From NCBI GenBank assembly GCA_020055645.1, contig CM034546.1, forward strand, positions 36,208,001 through 36,272,000: 64,000 nt of DNA. The letters are read 5' to 3'. The DNA is from Tomocerus qinae. Lineage: Eukaryota; Arthropoda; Collembola; Entomobryomorpha; Tomoceridae. A program made the position numbers and the translations under genes. Of the stretch, positions 37,531 through 49,858 are shown piece by piece (position 1 is the stretch's first letter; every line of letters starts with the position of its first letter). The notes beneath the pieces are model-generated. The model saw only the letters and a program-made list of their open reading frames with translations. It did no database searches and was not told where the DNA came from.

Positions 37531-39279
37531 GGACAAAATATACTGACTTAAATTAATTTTGCTGAAACAATTCAATATGATATTGTCATGCAGTGAATGC
37601 TACCTATTGCTGTCTATTATTGTTTTATATATATTTGCAAGTCTAAATAAATGTTTACACTTCCAACAAATTAAGGAGGAGGGGGATGTGATCATTGACC
37701 ATTTTTAGGAACGGCTTTTGTAGTGTATTATTACAATTTATTATTATTACTAATAAAGATTGTAGATATTGTTATAATTATAATATTTTTCGGCCACAAT
37801 TCATAACTAAGACTGGCTGTACGTTCTTGTGTATTATACTTTACCATTTACAAATACTGTAAATTACTTTGTGCATATGAAAAATACAATTAGAAATTAT
37901 TCCACATCAACCTAAAGCAAAAACAGTCAGGTTTCGTGAATATAAAAGCATTTTTGATTTTGTTTACTTGCTTAAAACGTAGTGCATACCGAGATTTCAA
38001 ATAAATCGTTTTTTCTAAAGATTTTGAAACCAAAATAGTTTTCTTACAACTCTTTTTGAATATAATAATTATAGTGAACCCAGCTAAGGGGGCAAATCTA
38101 GCACTCAAGAGAAATTCAGCAGGCCACCCATCACAGTAATAAAAACAATTTCGAAAACATCCCATTAGGTTGTTAACTTTGTAAATAAATACAAAGTACA
38201 TTTAAATTAATACACCTTTATTTTCTACAGTGGTTGGAAAAATTAGCTGCAGCCCCAACTTCCTGATAAAAAGGAATTTCCTACACCAAAATAATAACTG
38301 TAGATAGTAGCATCAAATATAGGGAACAATGAAAGACTATTTCCGAAAAAAATCCCACAAAGTTACCAAAACTTTTAAAATCGAAAAAATAAGATTCCCT
38401 CTACGATTTTGGAAAAACGTTCAAATCCCATGAGTACAACTTACGAATAAATATTTTTAAAGAATAGTTAATTACCCAGTGCTGTTATTTAATTCTACAA
38501 AAAGATATCCCAACTGGCACAAAGGAATTAAGAGGGTAGTAAAAAGTAAACCTAGCTCTATTAAAAATGTTGAATAAGTTTTTCGATATTATAGGAGAAC
38601 CAATTTGGGTTAGAAGTTTTGAAATGCTATTTAATAAGCACATTCAACATTACGATCATTACGAAATGTTCCCTTTCGCTAATCATTTCCATTCGATCCC
38701 CAGTCACCATTCAACCTTTTTATGTAAACTATTATTATTTAGATGTCATAACATAGTATGAAACAACTCATTTCGTTGGTTGAGAGGAATTGGGCTTGCG
38801 CATTTTGCTTTTAAGGAGCCTGCATATATTCCGTGTGCAGTTGATGGGAGGAGGGGATAACCAAAAGTGTTGCAGTCAGCACTTGCGTTACACATGTGGG
38901 AGGGGGTTTTGCTTTACTTAGTATATGCAGGTTCCCTAGGTTCTCCCTACCACACTACATACATATATATATATAAATATATATAGACAGGTAAATTTAT
39001 CAAGTCTGCGATTATATATAGAGATAATTCACTTTCAACCGTATAAAGGTAAGAGTAAGAGGTAACCGATCTATATCTCGAAACTTGAGGGAAGCTTGTA
39101 ATCAAACTTTGAGCGGCAAAGACGAATTCTTCCTACTTCGTTGTTAATTCCTCATTGCCAAATTACCAATGTCAAATAATTGTCAATTACTATTACTGTC
39201 AAACAATTTTTGTTTTATTTAAGTTTTGCATTGGTGGTAGTATTTTAATTTTTATTGTGCTATTTCTGACGTATCCACA
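37531..39279. other. intergenic, no gene seen
   Basis: AT-rich spacer between the two finger genes with an (AT)n microsatellite at 38960-38987. The last 200 bp resemble the region before zinc-finger gene 1 ('aatcaaactttgagcgg' at 39101 against 'aatcaaagtttaagcgg' at 34131), so the promoter was duplicated with the gene. Confidence 0.5.
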
Positions 39280-41855
39280 ATGTCGGCAGCAGCTGATAAT
39301 TGCCTCCTGTGCTGTTCGTCGGTCCTAAACAACGTAGAAAATGAGGTACAAAGTAAAAACGGGCATTTTGGAAGCAGTATTGATTTGATGACACTGTGTG
39401 ACATTCTTAAAGTTAGTGTTAACGAGGCTGAAAATTATTTGGACCGGACGGTTTCCTTGTGTTTGACTTGTGACGCTGATATTAATGAAATTAAAAAAAC
39501 AGTTTACGAAATTAAAAAATTAAAAAAGAATCTATCATTAACGATGAAAGTTGTCAAATCAAAACTGGAAATAAGTCTCCAAACAGAGGATCCGAAATTT
39601 GAATTGAATCAAATCCGCTGTGGAATTCTTTTTGGTAAATTATCAAATCCGAATTCAAATAGATTTTAATATACATAATAGTCCATGAATTCATGAACAC
39701 ATGTTCAAATGTTTTTGTTGCAGACTTAAATAACATTTTAGGCCAAGCTGCACCAGAGAATCTCTATTTAAATGGCAGTAGAACTAAAGAACCAAAGTTA
39801 CTCTCAGATTTTGAAAACATTATTTGCGATGATCAGAATTATGGAACAGAAAACGAGACTAAATACACGCCGACGACTGAAGAGCTTGAAAATGCTATTT
39901 TGGAAGAAACAATAGCTCAAAGGAATAAATATGAACTCAGAAAATCTACATCAAATATTTCTCAAAATGTTGGTTTTAACAAAACTTAAAGTATATGACT
40001 ATTTGCTTGGAAAATCAAATTAGGATTTATATTATAATATATATTTCAATATTTTTATGAATACAGATTTATTGTTAATAACGCTCCGTTGCTGTTATTT
40101 TTGTTATTTAAAATGGTTGTCTTATTGGCTTTGTCAGTAGTATTATGTACACCTTCTTAGTATTTATTTTCAAAAACAATATTCTTACATTATCTTCTAT
40201 TCTAATGTTATTCTTTCAGGAATCCTCTCTATTATGTACAAGTGTTCAACAAACCGACCAAGTGTCAACGGATTTCAGTGATTTGGAACTGCCATCAGAT
40301 AATGCTGATTTTGATCCGGATTTTTGTGAAGTTTTTTCTTCAAATGATGAAAACGATAATGAAGACAAGGATTGGGTTTCTAAAAAGAAGAAAAGGTAAG
40401 TGAATTGCTAATATCCATTCATCTCATCACAGAATTCGAATTTATGTAGGTACAATTTTTGAGAAATGTAATAATTTTATAGGATTCAAAAACCAGCAGG
40501 CATATCGCCAGTGACGTTCGATGACAAAGATAATTTGACGAACAATCCTAAAGATGGTACAATAACATGATGTTCATTAATTTAAAAATAAATTAAATGC
40601 ATAGTTGTTGTAGTTGTTTCGCCTTCATATTATGTACTAATTTTATAGAATGTCATTTTTGTGAAAATTGTAGATGCAGTCAGTTTTAGCAATGATTTGG
40701 CGCAACTGCTACCTGTTAAATTTGAAGACGAGTGTGGCAGCAGTGATCTTGTCGGGAATAATGATATGCACGTCAACGTATTTAGTGATGGCAATGTTAA
40801 GGAAAACGGTAATCGTCAATTTGTTTTCTATTTTTGTTATAAACCACAGTGAAAAAGATTTTACTGTATTTGAAAGTTGTCTGATTGATTTAAAGATGAT
40901 TTCATTTACAGAAATAGGATCGGAACAATCGGAAGTAAATATCACACCTTCTGGACAATCAGATAAAGTTCAAAAACCAACTACTGAGGTTTCTCAGCAA
41001 GGTTCAAGTAATGTTTCTAAAAAGAAATTAATTCCAGGAGTTAAGAAGAGGAAGAAATCTAGAAGGCAATTGGCTAACATGGTTGCATGTAGCTTTTGCC
41101 AAAAAGTTGTGCACAAGAATCTTTTGAAAGGTCATGAAAACGCCCACCGAAGGAAGAATGGGGAGAAACTTCATAATTGTTCGTTTTGTAATAAAGGGTT
41201 TCCATGTATAAAAGATGTAAAAGTACACGAGCGAATTCACACTGGAGAAAGACCTTATATCTGTGACGTTTGTGGCAAAAGTTATATTCAATCAGGGTAC
41301 TTGAAAATTCACAAGAAAATTCACACTGGAGAAAAAGCTTGTAAATGCTCGTTCTGTGGAAGAGGCTTTATACAAACGAACGAGTTGGCTCGACACTTAA
41401 GAACTCATACGGGAGAACGACCTTTTCTTTGCACAGTCTGTGGGAAACGTTTTCCAGGAAAAACAGAATTAGGAAAGCACGAGCGAGTTCATACTGGAGA
41501 ACGACCTTATGTTTGTGACATCTGTGGGAAAACCTACCCTCAGTATAGTTACTTAAGTTCCCACAGAAAAGTCCACACCGGAGAAAGAAATTACAAATGT
41601 AAAGAATGTGACAAAACTTTCAAGTTGAGCCAACATCTAAATAGACACATGAAAGTTCATACTGGAGAGAGAAATCACAAGTGTGACACTTGTGGAAAAT
41701 GTTTTAATGATGGTTGCTCCTTCAAAAGGCATTTAAGGTCCCACACTGGAGAGAAACCCTATAAATGCAAGTTTTGTGAGAAACCCTATGCAGACCAATC
41801 TAAGATGAAGAGACATGTAAAGAATCATCACAGCAACAATCCACCCCCAACTTAA
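39280..41855 (+). CDS. ZAD-like / C2H2 zinc-finger protein 2 (6 exons, 642 aa)
   Basis: Exons 39280-39634, 39724-39968, 40220-40395, 40483-40556, 40674-40808 and 40912-41855 total 1,929 nt in frame, mirroring zinc-finger gene 1 exon for exon; exon 1 is 355 nt in both. It has the same CxxC pair N-terminus (CLLCC; CLTC), acidic middle, basic KKRKKSRRQ patch, and nine fingers. Finger frameworks are conserved, but helix residues between the second Cys and first His differ in most fingers (for example WLDKGDLAK against FPGKTELGK), which predicts a different DNA target. The weak exon 2 donor is the same as in the paralogue. Confidence 0.88.
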
Positions 41856-42310
41856 TTACTACTTGCCATATTATAAAAGTAAATTAACATATTTGTTCCT
41901 GTTTTTGACTCATATATTTTAGCGTGAGTTATTATAGTACCAATACTGAAAAAAGTAATTTATGGTTTGTTTATTATTTGTATTTTTTTAAGCGTAATAA
42001 ACTTTCTTTTGTTCCAAACATTATCAATTTGAAGGTCACATTAATTTTTAGCAATGTAAATATTGGTTTTGTACCTGTGTTAATTTTATTTTAGTACGAC
42101 TATTATACTAGGTAGGACGTTGCGTTGATGTTTGAAATAGGAAAAAATAGTATAATAATAGATTATTGTGCCAATGTCAATATTTTGTGCTAATAATTTT
42201 GAAGAAACGTTATATGTAATTTAAGTCAAATATTTAAATATTTCTGATTGTACTTAGCATTAGTGAATAATTTACAGAATTTTATATGTTTTAGTTGGAT
42301 AGTTTAAGAT
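41856..42310. terminator. convergent 3' flanks of zinc-finger gene 2 and GST
   Basis: There is no coding signal. AT-rich, with polyadenylation-like AATAAA on plus near 41996; the GST 3' end lies to the right on minus. Confidence 0.4.
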
Positions 42311-43250
42311 TTATAATTCTGTAGGAGGCGAATTTTGAATCCACTCTTGGATTTCAGGGATACTATAGACTTTTTCCACCAGTTTTTTCAATGGTTCCAG
42401 TTCAGTATTATCCTCGGCAATCAGTGTAGTGTTAAACAAGCTTCCTGACTGCGTTACGACGTAAGCGACATAAATATCTGCCCATGTCCATTCATCACCC
42501 ACAAACCACTTCCCGCCATTATCTTGAAGATTTCTGTTTAATTTATTTAGCCATTGCAATGTAGAATCCTTTACCGTTTCTCTATCTTTGTCCTCTTCGT
42601 TGAAGCGTTTCAAATAGGCTATTTGTTAAACAAATACAATTTTCTTTTAATTTATAATTGACAGTAATTATCGCTGTCAGTTTTTTCATAGACTACTTAT
42701 AATACTGTATAGCTAATGTATATATATCTCGAGTAGTGAGCGGTTCCCACATAGCGTATAATAAAATTGTAAATTAAACATGCAACTTACAATCCATCAA
42801 AAATTCATTGGCCGAATCCACAATTTCGTCACATTTTGCCGCTTCAAATTCATTTTGTCCAACAAGATTAAATTTTCTAGCTAAATATCGAGCTATAGCC
42901 AGTGACTGCGAAATGACTCTTCCATCCTTTAGCTCTAGAACTGGACAGATGCCCCATGGTAGTGCTTGTTAATAATATACAGAAACAAATCTCTATATTA
43001 GTGATTAAGAACAATAGGTAGAATACAATTCAGCAGTAACCGTGCAATACTCCTGAAATTTTAATGACGAAAATATAATGGGTTGATATTTCTTACTTGC
43101 TTTAATTTCCTCCGGAAGATGAGGCCATAATTCATCTTTTGGAAATCGGATTTCTTTGAATGAAGCTTTGCCGATTGACAAAATAAATCTGATCGGTTCA
43201 CAAATTCCGCGAGTGTTAAAATATATCAATTTATATTCAGAATCTTCCAT
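42311..43250 (-). CDS. sigma-class glutathione S-transferase (3 exons, 211 aa)
   Basis: Exons in transcript order: 43250-43097, 42964-42791 and 42618-42311, total 636 nt in frame. The N-terminal thioredoxin-like fold reads YKLIYFNTRGICEPIRFIL, with the catalytic tyrosine in YF, then LPWGICPVLE (cis-proline glutathione site), DGRVISQSLAIARYLA (SNAIL-type motif) and an all-helical C-terminal domain with WFVGDEWTWADIYV. Length and motifs fit sigma-class / hematopoietic prostaglandin D synthase-like GSTs, which conjugate glutathione to electrophiles or isomerise prostanoid-like substrates in the cytosol. I start at ATG 43250; upstream in-frame sequence has no better ATG. A fragment of its last exon is found at 63502. 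Confidence 0.93.
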
Positions 43251-43820
43251 TATTTCCAAGATTTTTATCTCCACAGCGTTGACTCTGATTGTGTAAACAT
43301 GTAATGCTTCCTAACTAAATGAATAAATGTACAATTGTCTGAAAGCGCCGGGGACGCCTGAAAGTCAAGCACAATGACTATATTATATCATAATATGTAG
43401 AATGTAGGTATACATCATAGAAGAGGCAAGCAAGGATTTAATATCCAGAATGTACCAATACATGTAGCATGAAATAAAACAAATTGAGCATGTTGAGCAA
43501 CTGGCTGTCTATTGTACACGTTTTATGGCCTATTGCACATATTTATAGTTTATTGTAACAATATATCCCTATGCGCATCCATATAGTCATGGTATTCAAA
43601 GTACTTTATATCTGTATCTATAGGTAAGTCTCATCTTCACTGACGAGTCTGTGAGGCTCGTTTGTAAGGCAACACCACAGTAACACAGCGGCTATCGGCA
43701 ACGATTATTCCCAAATTATTCTCAACTAGATTAGATGGATCCAATGTATCCCAGAAACATTTATTGTTAGTGTTGCCTTTGGGCATAATACTATTAGTCT
43801 GCGGTCCCGAGCCCCTTACA

Positions 43821-44036
43821 ATGAGCACCCAAGACAAATCCAAACGAAGAACATCAAAACCGAATCATTTCGCTTTCCAAATTTTGAAGTACTTCAAAAT
43901 TGTAAATAAGATTTTTTTGATTTTCATTTTGGCTATTTTTGTAAAATATTATGGCTACAGTAAGTTTGGGGGTTTCAACGTGGCCGATTTGAACAGAGTG
44001 AGCAAACACTGCGCACAGCCTATTTTGGATGCATAG
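43821..44036 (+). CDS. small membrane protein or first exon, unknown
   Basis: ATG 43821 opens 71 codons: a basic polar start (STQDKSKRRTSKPNH), one hydrophobic span (IVNKIFLIFILAIFV), then a short tail ending AQPILDA and TAG. The layout is that of a type II anchor, as at the front of Golgi glycosyltransferases, but no catalytic exon follows nearby. It may be an orphan exon, a small gene, or chance in AT-rich sequence. Confidence 0.35.
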   Translation: MSTQDKSKRRTSKPNHFAFQILKYFKIVNKIFLIFILAIFVKYYGYSKFGGFNVADLNRVSKHCAQPILDA

Positions 44037-44240
44037 TAATATAAATGTTGCAGATGATTCATATAACTTTGGGCATTCATACTATCATAAGTAGTTATTC
44101 TTATACGTCATATATTTATCTACTATATAGGATACTTATCTATCTAGGTATTACATAATATGATATAAGTGACACACTAACTGGCATGTTTTATCTTCCA
44201 TTCAACTGCATGTCGTATATTATTATAATACTCACTCATC

Positions 44241-45011
44241 CAGGGCCGCCCGGAGGCATGGGCGAGCAGGGCAACCGCCCGGGGCGGCAAAAGTAAGGGG
44301 GCGGCAAAATACCAAAATTAGCCCATACAATTTGGCAAATTTAGCATAAATAGAACAGTTAAAATTTTCTCTGTCCAATTGTATTTTTATTTTGGAGAAT
44401 CGTTTAAAAATTAATAAAAATATCAATTGCAAAAAATAGTTCTCAAAACAAATGTGAAATGATTCGCTGGTCACTCATACCGATATTACTTAGATATTAT
44501 TAGTATTTGAGTCATTGCAGAACAGGGCCGTAGTCCTGAATTCGAAGTAAATAAAAGTCATAATATAGTAGAAACGTTATACGATTTAAGCTGAATTTGG
44601 ACTCATTTGTCAAAATAATCTAATTATGCACTCAATATGTATATTTGTGTATGTATTTGTGGAGCGCGATTTTGTGATTTTTAGGCTATTATTGACTCAT
44701 TTTAGACAAAATAAGCCAAAGTTTAAGCGATTATGCCTAATATATTCTCATAGTCATATGATATCATTGCCCCCTCCGAAATCGACTTCTAAATAAGGTA
44801 CTGCTTTCTTTGACGAAAATTAGTCAAAAATGACCTAAACATGATCGATAATCGCGCGGGGTGCAAAAAGCTTTGCAAAGTTTTTAGATTTCGGGGGATG
44901 GGTGCCCTCAACGCATAAGTGATTTTTCGTAGCGAGAATATATTATATAGTCAAAATGAGGGGCGGCATTTATATTTTGCCCAGGGTGACAATTGAGCTC
45001 GGGGCGGGCCT
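44241..45011. mobile_element. hAT-like non-autonomous element with GGGCGGC ends
   Basis: Left end CAGGGCCGCCCGGAGGC, right end with 'cccagggtgac' and 'ggggcgggcct'. CTCATC directly repeats on both sides (44235-44240; 45012-45017), a partial 8-bp target site. The CAGGG start and GC-rich subterminal parts in AT-rich surroundings fit hAT. No transposase is seen. Confidence 0.6.
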
Positions 45012-45030
45012 CTCATCCATCAAAGTAAAA

Positions 45031-46085
45031 TACGGGTGCTATTTAATGTGTCCCTGAAAAAATTTAAAAGTCCCTGAAAAATAATTGAAACGGTCAATTG
45101 CTGACTATGTCCCTTCGTTTTATTAATGGGTCCCTATGGAATTATTTAAAAAGTCCCTACAAATGCTTAAATGGTACATGGACCAATTAGTGTGGTGTTG
45201 TCAACGTCATTTCTAGTATAAGACTACAAGGAAATGAATATTGTGTTAAGATTGAGAACTTGGAGGTACAATCAGATAAGTTGAAATAAACGACCCAGTT
45301 CACTATGGCTAGAATCTCACATTTGTCTCCAACTCTCTGCACAATTAAGATATTGACGCGTCTTCTGTTCTATTACTTCGCAAACTAACATAATATTATA
45401 GCTCCGACACAGAGGAAAAATAACCATTGATATTTCAAAATTCAGCTGAAAAAAGATTAGATTGGACTTTTTTGTTAAAATACGAGACCTAAGAAGAATC
45501 TAATAGAGCCCTTCTTACTTTATGGACTCAAAGATCTGTGAATTTAAGCAGCAGTGTGGAAGTGTGCTACTGTTAGTGCAAACAGAGTAAAATGTCCGTG
45601 TAAGCCAAATTTGGTATGCAATTAAGGCAAAGGTTGCCTATTTTAAAAATCGCGCAATTAAATACACAGGGCATACCGGACCCAGATTTTGAGGGAACTA
45701 ACTTAATTAAAACAATAACATTAAGAGGTATTTGCGTAACCTCTGCCTTACTTCAACCTAAAATTTGGTTTTCGATGAAGGGGATGCGTTTTTATTTTTC
45801 CAACAAGTGTTCACTTCCACCTTTAAAAAATTATTTGAAGCGAAAGAAGGAATTAAAAAACTTTCTAAAAACATTTCTAGTAATGACATTTCAGAGTCAA
45901 CGAGTTTCATTATTTTAAGAAAGCAAGACAACTATTTGTGTACCATTTCAACATTTGCAGGGACATTTTAAATAATTCCATAGGGACCCATTAATAAAAC
46001 GATATGACAAAATCAGCAATTGGCGTTTCAATTATTTTTCAGGGACTTTTAAATTTTTTCAGGGACCCATTAAATATATCCCGTA
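45031..46085. mobile_element. 1.05 kb TIR element with GTCCCTGAAAAA ends
   Basis: Inverted repeats of about 130-150 bp: the left carries TATTTAATG, GTCCCTGAAAAA, 'ataattgaaac' and 'attaatgggtccctat'; the right carries the same words inverted to 46085. The short motif GTCCCT recurs several times in each arm. The interior has only small frames (45616-45971) without recognisable domains, so it is non-autonomous. It abuts the hAT-like element on its left. Confidence 0.85.
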
Positions 46086-46089
46086 AAAT

Positions 46090-46890
46090 ACATATATTAT
46101 AATATTTATACATCATTTACTGTACTAAGTTCAAAAGTTTATATAACTAATTCTGTTTGCGTATTATATGGATTAAGACCAACATAAAAGATATCAATTT
46201 AGTATTGCATGCAAATACACCGTGTTTCACTTCTTCTTTCACCCAATGGATTTCAGCAATTGGAATTACTGTAGAGTATAGTATGCACAATGCACAACAC
46301 TTAACTTGAAAGCCTATCCAAAATTACATTAATGACCGCACTTTACTTTGATCAATAAAATTAAACATTACGTGGTTCAATAAGTCTCCGAAAATAAATT
46401 TGAGAAAATGTCTGCAAAGATTTGACTCTTGTACAGGGTGTCAAATTGGGATTCAGGCCCTATGTATCTAAAGAACAGTAAGTAGCACGACAAAACCGTT
46501 GATACCAATCGAAAGCCCGTGCAAAAATACATTGAAACACCGGTTTTCATCAACTTATTCCAACGCATTCGCTTACACCCGCAGTTCTCCCAAAAAAGTT
46601 GAAAATATAAATAAATTACTATCTAATTCGTGACCAAATCTCTCGCGGGGGCTGAATTTAGGCAGCGGTACTTTGTTGCCACTGTCTCCGCTGTTGCCGC
46701 TGGGAGGTATGGGGGATGAGCGGCAACAGCATAATATCGGAGACAGTGGCAACGGCGGAAACAGTGGCGACACGCTACAACCACTAGCGGCAACAGCGGC
46801 GAACATGTCATCTGTAGGTATATACAATGCTATTCGAAACTCTAATTTAAAAATTATTTCATACATTTTTTTAAATTCTTATATAATATA
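46090..46890. other. no recognisable gene; GGCAACAGC-rich patch
   Basis: GC-richer stretch at 46660-46810 with imperfect 'gcggcaacagc' / 'gccactgtc' repeats on both strands; it generates frames on both strands but no conserved domain. Confidence 0.4.
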
Positions 46891-47143
46891 ATTTTATATA
46901 CAAGAACATGATAACATTAGGACATTACTATAATTTATAATTAGTAATATTTTTTTAATTACTTTAATTGAACAACAAATTACTTAACTTTATTAAGGTT
47001 ATATCCATAATATAATATTTTTGAAATTACTTGAGAGGAAGTTGGAGTTTAAGTTGGACAGTCTTTTATTTGAGCGCAAATATCGTTTCATAGCTTTAGA
47101 TTGAATGCTGTTTTTTTGTATTGAGCAAACTGAATTAAGAATA

Positions 47144-47771
47144 TTAAATGTTGTTTTTTCTTCTGCACTTGCAGTAAATTATTGCAAGAATGACTGTCAA
47201 GATGAATGCAAATGGACTCAGTGTAATGGTCAGTATCCTGTAAATAATTTAAAAATTTAAATCTTGAAGGAATAAATAAATTTAAGCTCATTTTTTAGTT
47301 ATTTGCTTACCAATATTTATATAAGCCGTTGTTCAAGCTCCCATCTTTAATTGTTACTGTGTGTGATAAACTAGATCCATCAGCGGTATTAGAAATCATT
47401 TCCAATTTAGACGGGTTGAAATTTGGAATTTCTTCTGAATCGAAATATATAGTATTTTTATTTACTTCCCAAACAGGCATACCGAAATGTTTTAATCTTT
47501 CCATTTTTATACTCCCTGTTGAATCAGAAACGTTGCGATTCGCGTGTTCCAAATTAGGAATAACTTCATTCCGATTGATTGTTTCTAAAATTCATAATAT
47601 TTAAAATTTACTTTGAGTATATCGTAATTGTAATTATTGGAAAAATAATTTGAAAAATTTAATACCAGCTTTATATAATAGAGTTGAAGCTTGAACGAGT
47701 TGAGTAAGGTAACAATGGCAACAGAGGATCCAACTAATGACAGTTGAATTATTAAGATCAAGAAGCTTCAT
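47144..47771 (-). CDS. small single-pass membrane protein, copy A (3 exons, 157 aa)
   Basis: Exons in transcript order: 47771-47666, 47584-47311 and 47237-47144, 474 nt in frame to TAA. Exon 1 encodes a hydrophobic leader (STVISWILCCHCYL). Exon 2 encodes a roughly 90-residue extracellular segment (MPVWEVNKNTIYFDSEEIP; SLSHTVTIKDGSLNNGLYKYW). Exon 3 is a membrane span (SPFAFILTVILAIIY) plus a tail CKCRRKNNI. This gives a type I topology by inspection. I recognise no family. The same three exons, with identical lengths and phases, occur in copy B. It lies about 2 kb upstream of, and divergent from, RTK2. A surface role, perhaps with the neighbouring receptor, is inference only. Confidence 0.82.
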
Positions 47772-48516
47772 TTTTACTTGACTTAATGACTTCCCTTAAA
47801 TTACTGGTTCCAACATTCTCAGGAATAAAGAGCGTTCTAACTTTTAAATAGGAATATAAACTTTAGTAAAAATTGTCGTAAACAAATAACAAGTAAATGG
47901 TTACATTTCTTATCGTGTCGGCTATACATAGAACATTACTCGTCTTTACTTTGTAACCGCTTCGAGATTCTACTTACTTAACGCAGATATGATTAGACTT
48001 ATGTTGAATGGACTACAATGTAAAAGAGTTTGTACTTTGAGCATTATATTTTCATCGTAATAAGGAAAGAGTATAAAGCGTTTAATGACTTTGCCCTGAC
48101 GTAGGTCAATAAAAGTAGAATTATTAATGAATGCATGAATAGTACGATTATTTCTTTATCAGACATAAACAGTCCAGAATGAATGCCAGAGAATTCTTAA
48201 TGTGCGTATGTCATATGCAAATATCTTTAAGCATATATAAGTAATGTAAAGCATACCAAGTAGCAGAAAAATTCTAATGCAACGTTTAATACGTATTATA
48301 CTACTTAGTAATAAAAATAAAAGTAGGTGAATCATAAACGTTTTAATTATATCTATAGTGTAGTATCCGTATCATTTTTCGTGCAGTATCATTCTTTATT
48401 TATTGAAATGGAAAGTCTTATGTATTTTTCAGTATTATTTTTAAAACTATATCTGTATAATAATTCCTCTTAGGCATTGTATAGCTTTTCGGTACTCTAA
48501 AATCGGGAACATTGCA

Positions 48517-48675
48517 ATGGTTGGTTTCGAACAAGTTAGTCCAGTTGTACCGGCGTTGGGAGGGCCAGAATTAATAAAAGAATTTCATGATGTACAAAAA
48601 GAAGCTACTTTTGACTTTGGAGGTGATGCTTTTCTCCCAGTAGTTATTTTATCAATTTTCGAAATCACCTATTGA
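48517..48675 (+). other. short ORF, unknown
   Basis: ATG 48517 reads MVGFEQVSPVVPALGGPELI and on through EFHDVQKEATFDFGGD, to TGA. The counterpart near 61760 has indels that break the frame. It may be a captured gene fragment; no family recognised. Confidence 0.3.
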
Positions 48676-48765
48676 TAAATACTTAAGTTTTAATATTAAG
48701 GAAAACGTCTGACAATTCATTTATGGTTATGTAATTTGGATCGGATTGAGACAAATCTAATCCTC

Positions 48766-48962
48766 ATAGTATTAAATGCATCTGCGGCCTTCAATTTTTT
48801 GCTCTAATTTAGCAATTTTTTCAGAATTGGAGCTAATATTATTTGTTAGATCTGGTTGTTCAGCAACAGGCTCATGCTCATCAATTTTAAAATTTTTTAT
48901 CTTGTCTTCTAGTTCAAGTAGCCTATTGTGAATGGAGAGTTGAGAAACTTTAATACCGTGCA
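48766..48962 (-). other. coiled-coil-like ORF fragment
   Basis: On minus an open stretch reads SQLSIHNRLLELEDKIKNF and later SSNSEKIAKLEQKIEGRR before TAA, with heptad-like leucine spacing. No ATG or exon partners were found. It is absent from unit B. It looks like a stray piece of a coiled-coil gene. Confidence 0.35.
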
Positions 48963-49404
48963 GTCATCACAGATCCAGATATAGTTCGTTAAATTTTTAA
49001 CATACAAGCACAGCTGTGATGAAACGTGTTGTTACAATAACCGCTGCACGGCACACACCCCCGTTTACATCATCATTGATTAATTGTCGAAACTGTCATC
49101 GGTGATTTTGATAATTGATCATGCGCTCTGCTACACTAACACGAAGCGGTTAGGTATTATATTAGTAGGTAACTAAATATATTTCTACTACAGATATTTT
49201 AGAATATAGATGAACAATAATATTCGTTAGAAAGATATGTACGTAAGCATCACGTGACTTATGATTGAGTTGTTTTTCCCTTGAAGCTTGGTTATATTTA
49301 TGAGTTTATTTTAAAAATTAATTTCATTGAAAATCTAGTTAATAAGTATCATTATTTTTGATTGAAGAATGAAATAATTGATTAGTCTTAATGTACTTAC
49401 GAAC

Positions 49405-49858
49405 CGCGAATTTCCTTTTCTCATTTCCTACGGTAAGGCTACTAAGTATTTATTATTCATCGATTTCTTTGAAGAATTCCTTTCTAAATGCTTTGCTGAT
49501 TAATTTATTTTTAAAGAACCCCTAACCATAGTCACAGGAAAGCGCCAAAGCCATAGAAAATCTATTTATTAAGCACTTTAGTAATGTGCTTACTTGTATG
49601 ATTGGTAATGTATATCCGATAATAATGGTAATTACAATTCAATGGGATGAGCTAATAGACAGTTTAATTTAAGCATAATATACAAAATGTGAATGATATT
49701 GGCCTAATAAATACAAAAACTTTCCTTGTTTTAAGTCAGTCATCGTCTTCGTAATCAGAGTAAAAATTATATAGCTTAATAAGTAATCTATCGTTTGTAA
49801 TCTAGAAATGGTCCATTAAGTGTTTTGTTTTGTAGTCTTCTACACACAAGATTGCAAA
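49405..49858 (+). promoter_or_regulatory. RTK2 upstream block
   Basis: Matches the regions before RTK1 and at 61910 and 63725: 'cgaatttccttttctcatt', 'atttctttgaagaattcc', 'catagtcacaggaaa.cgcc', 'tttagtaatgtgctta', 'tttccttgttttaag' and 'gtcttctacacaa' just before the ATG. Presumed promoter and 5' UTR. Confidence 0.6.

Noticed and set aside
45616-45971. Two overlapping frames inside the GTCCCT TIR element as a transposase
   Set aside because: No transposase motif, too short, and different frames; left as part of the element core.
46573-46891. Frames on both strands around 46.7 kb
   Set aside because: Arise from the GC-rich GGCAACAGC repeat patch; no conserved features.
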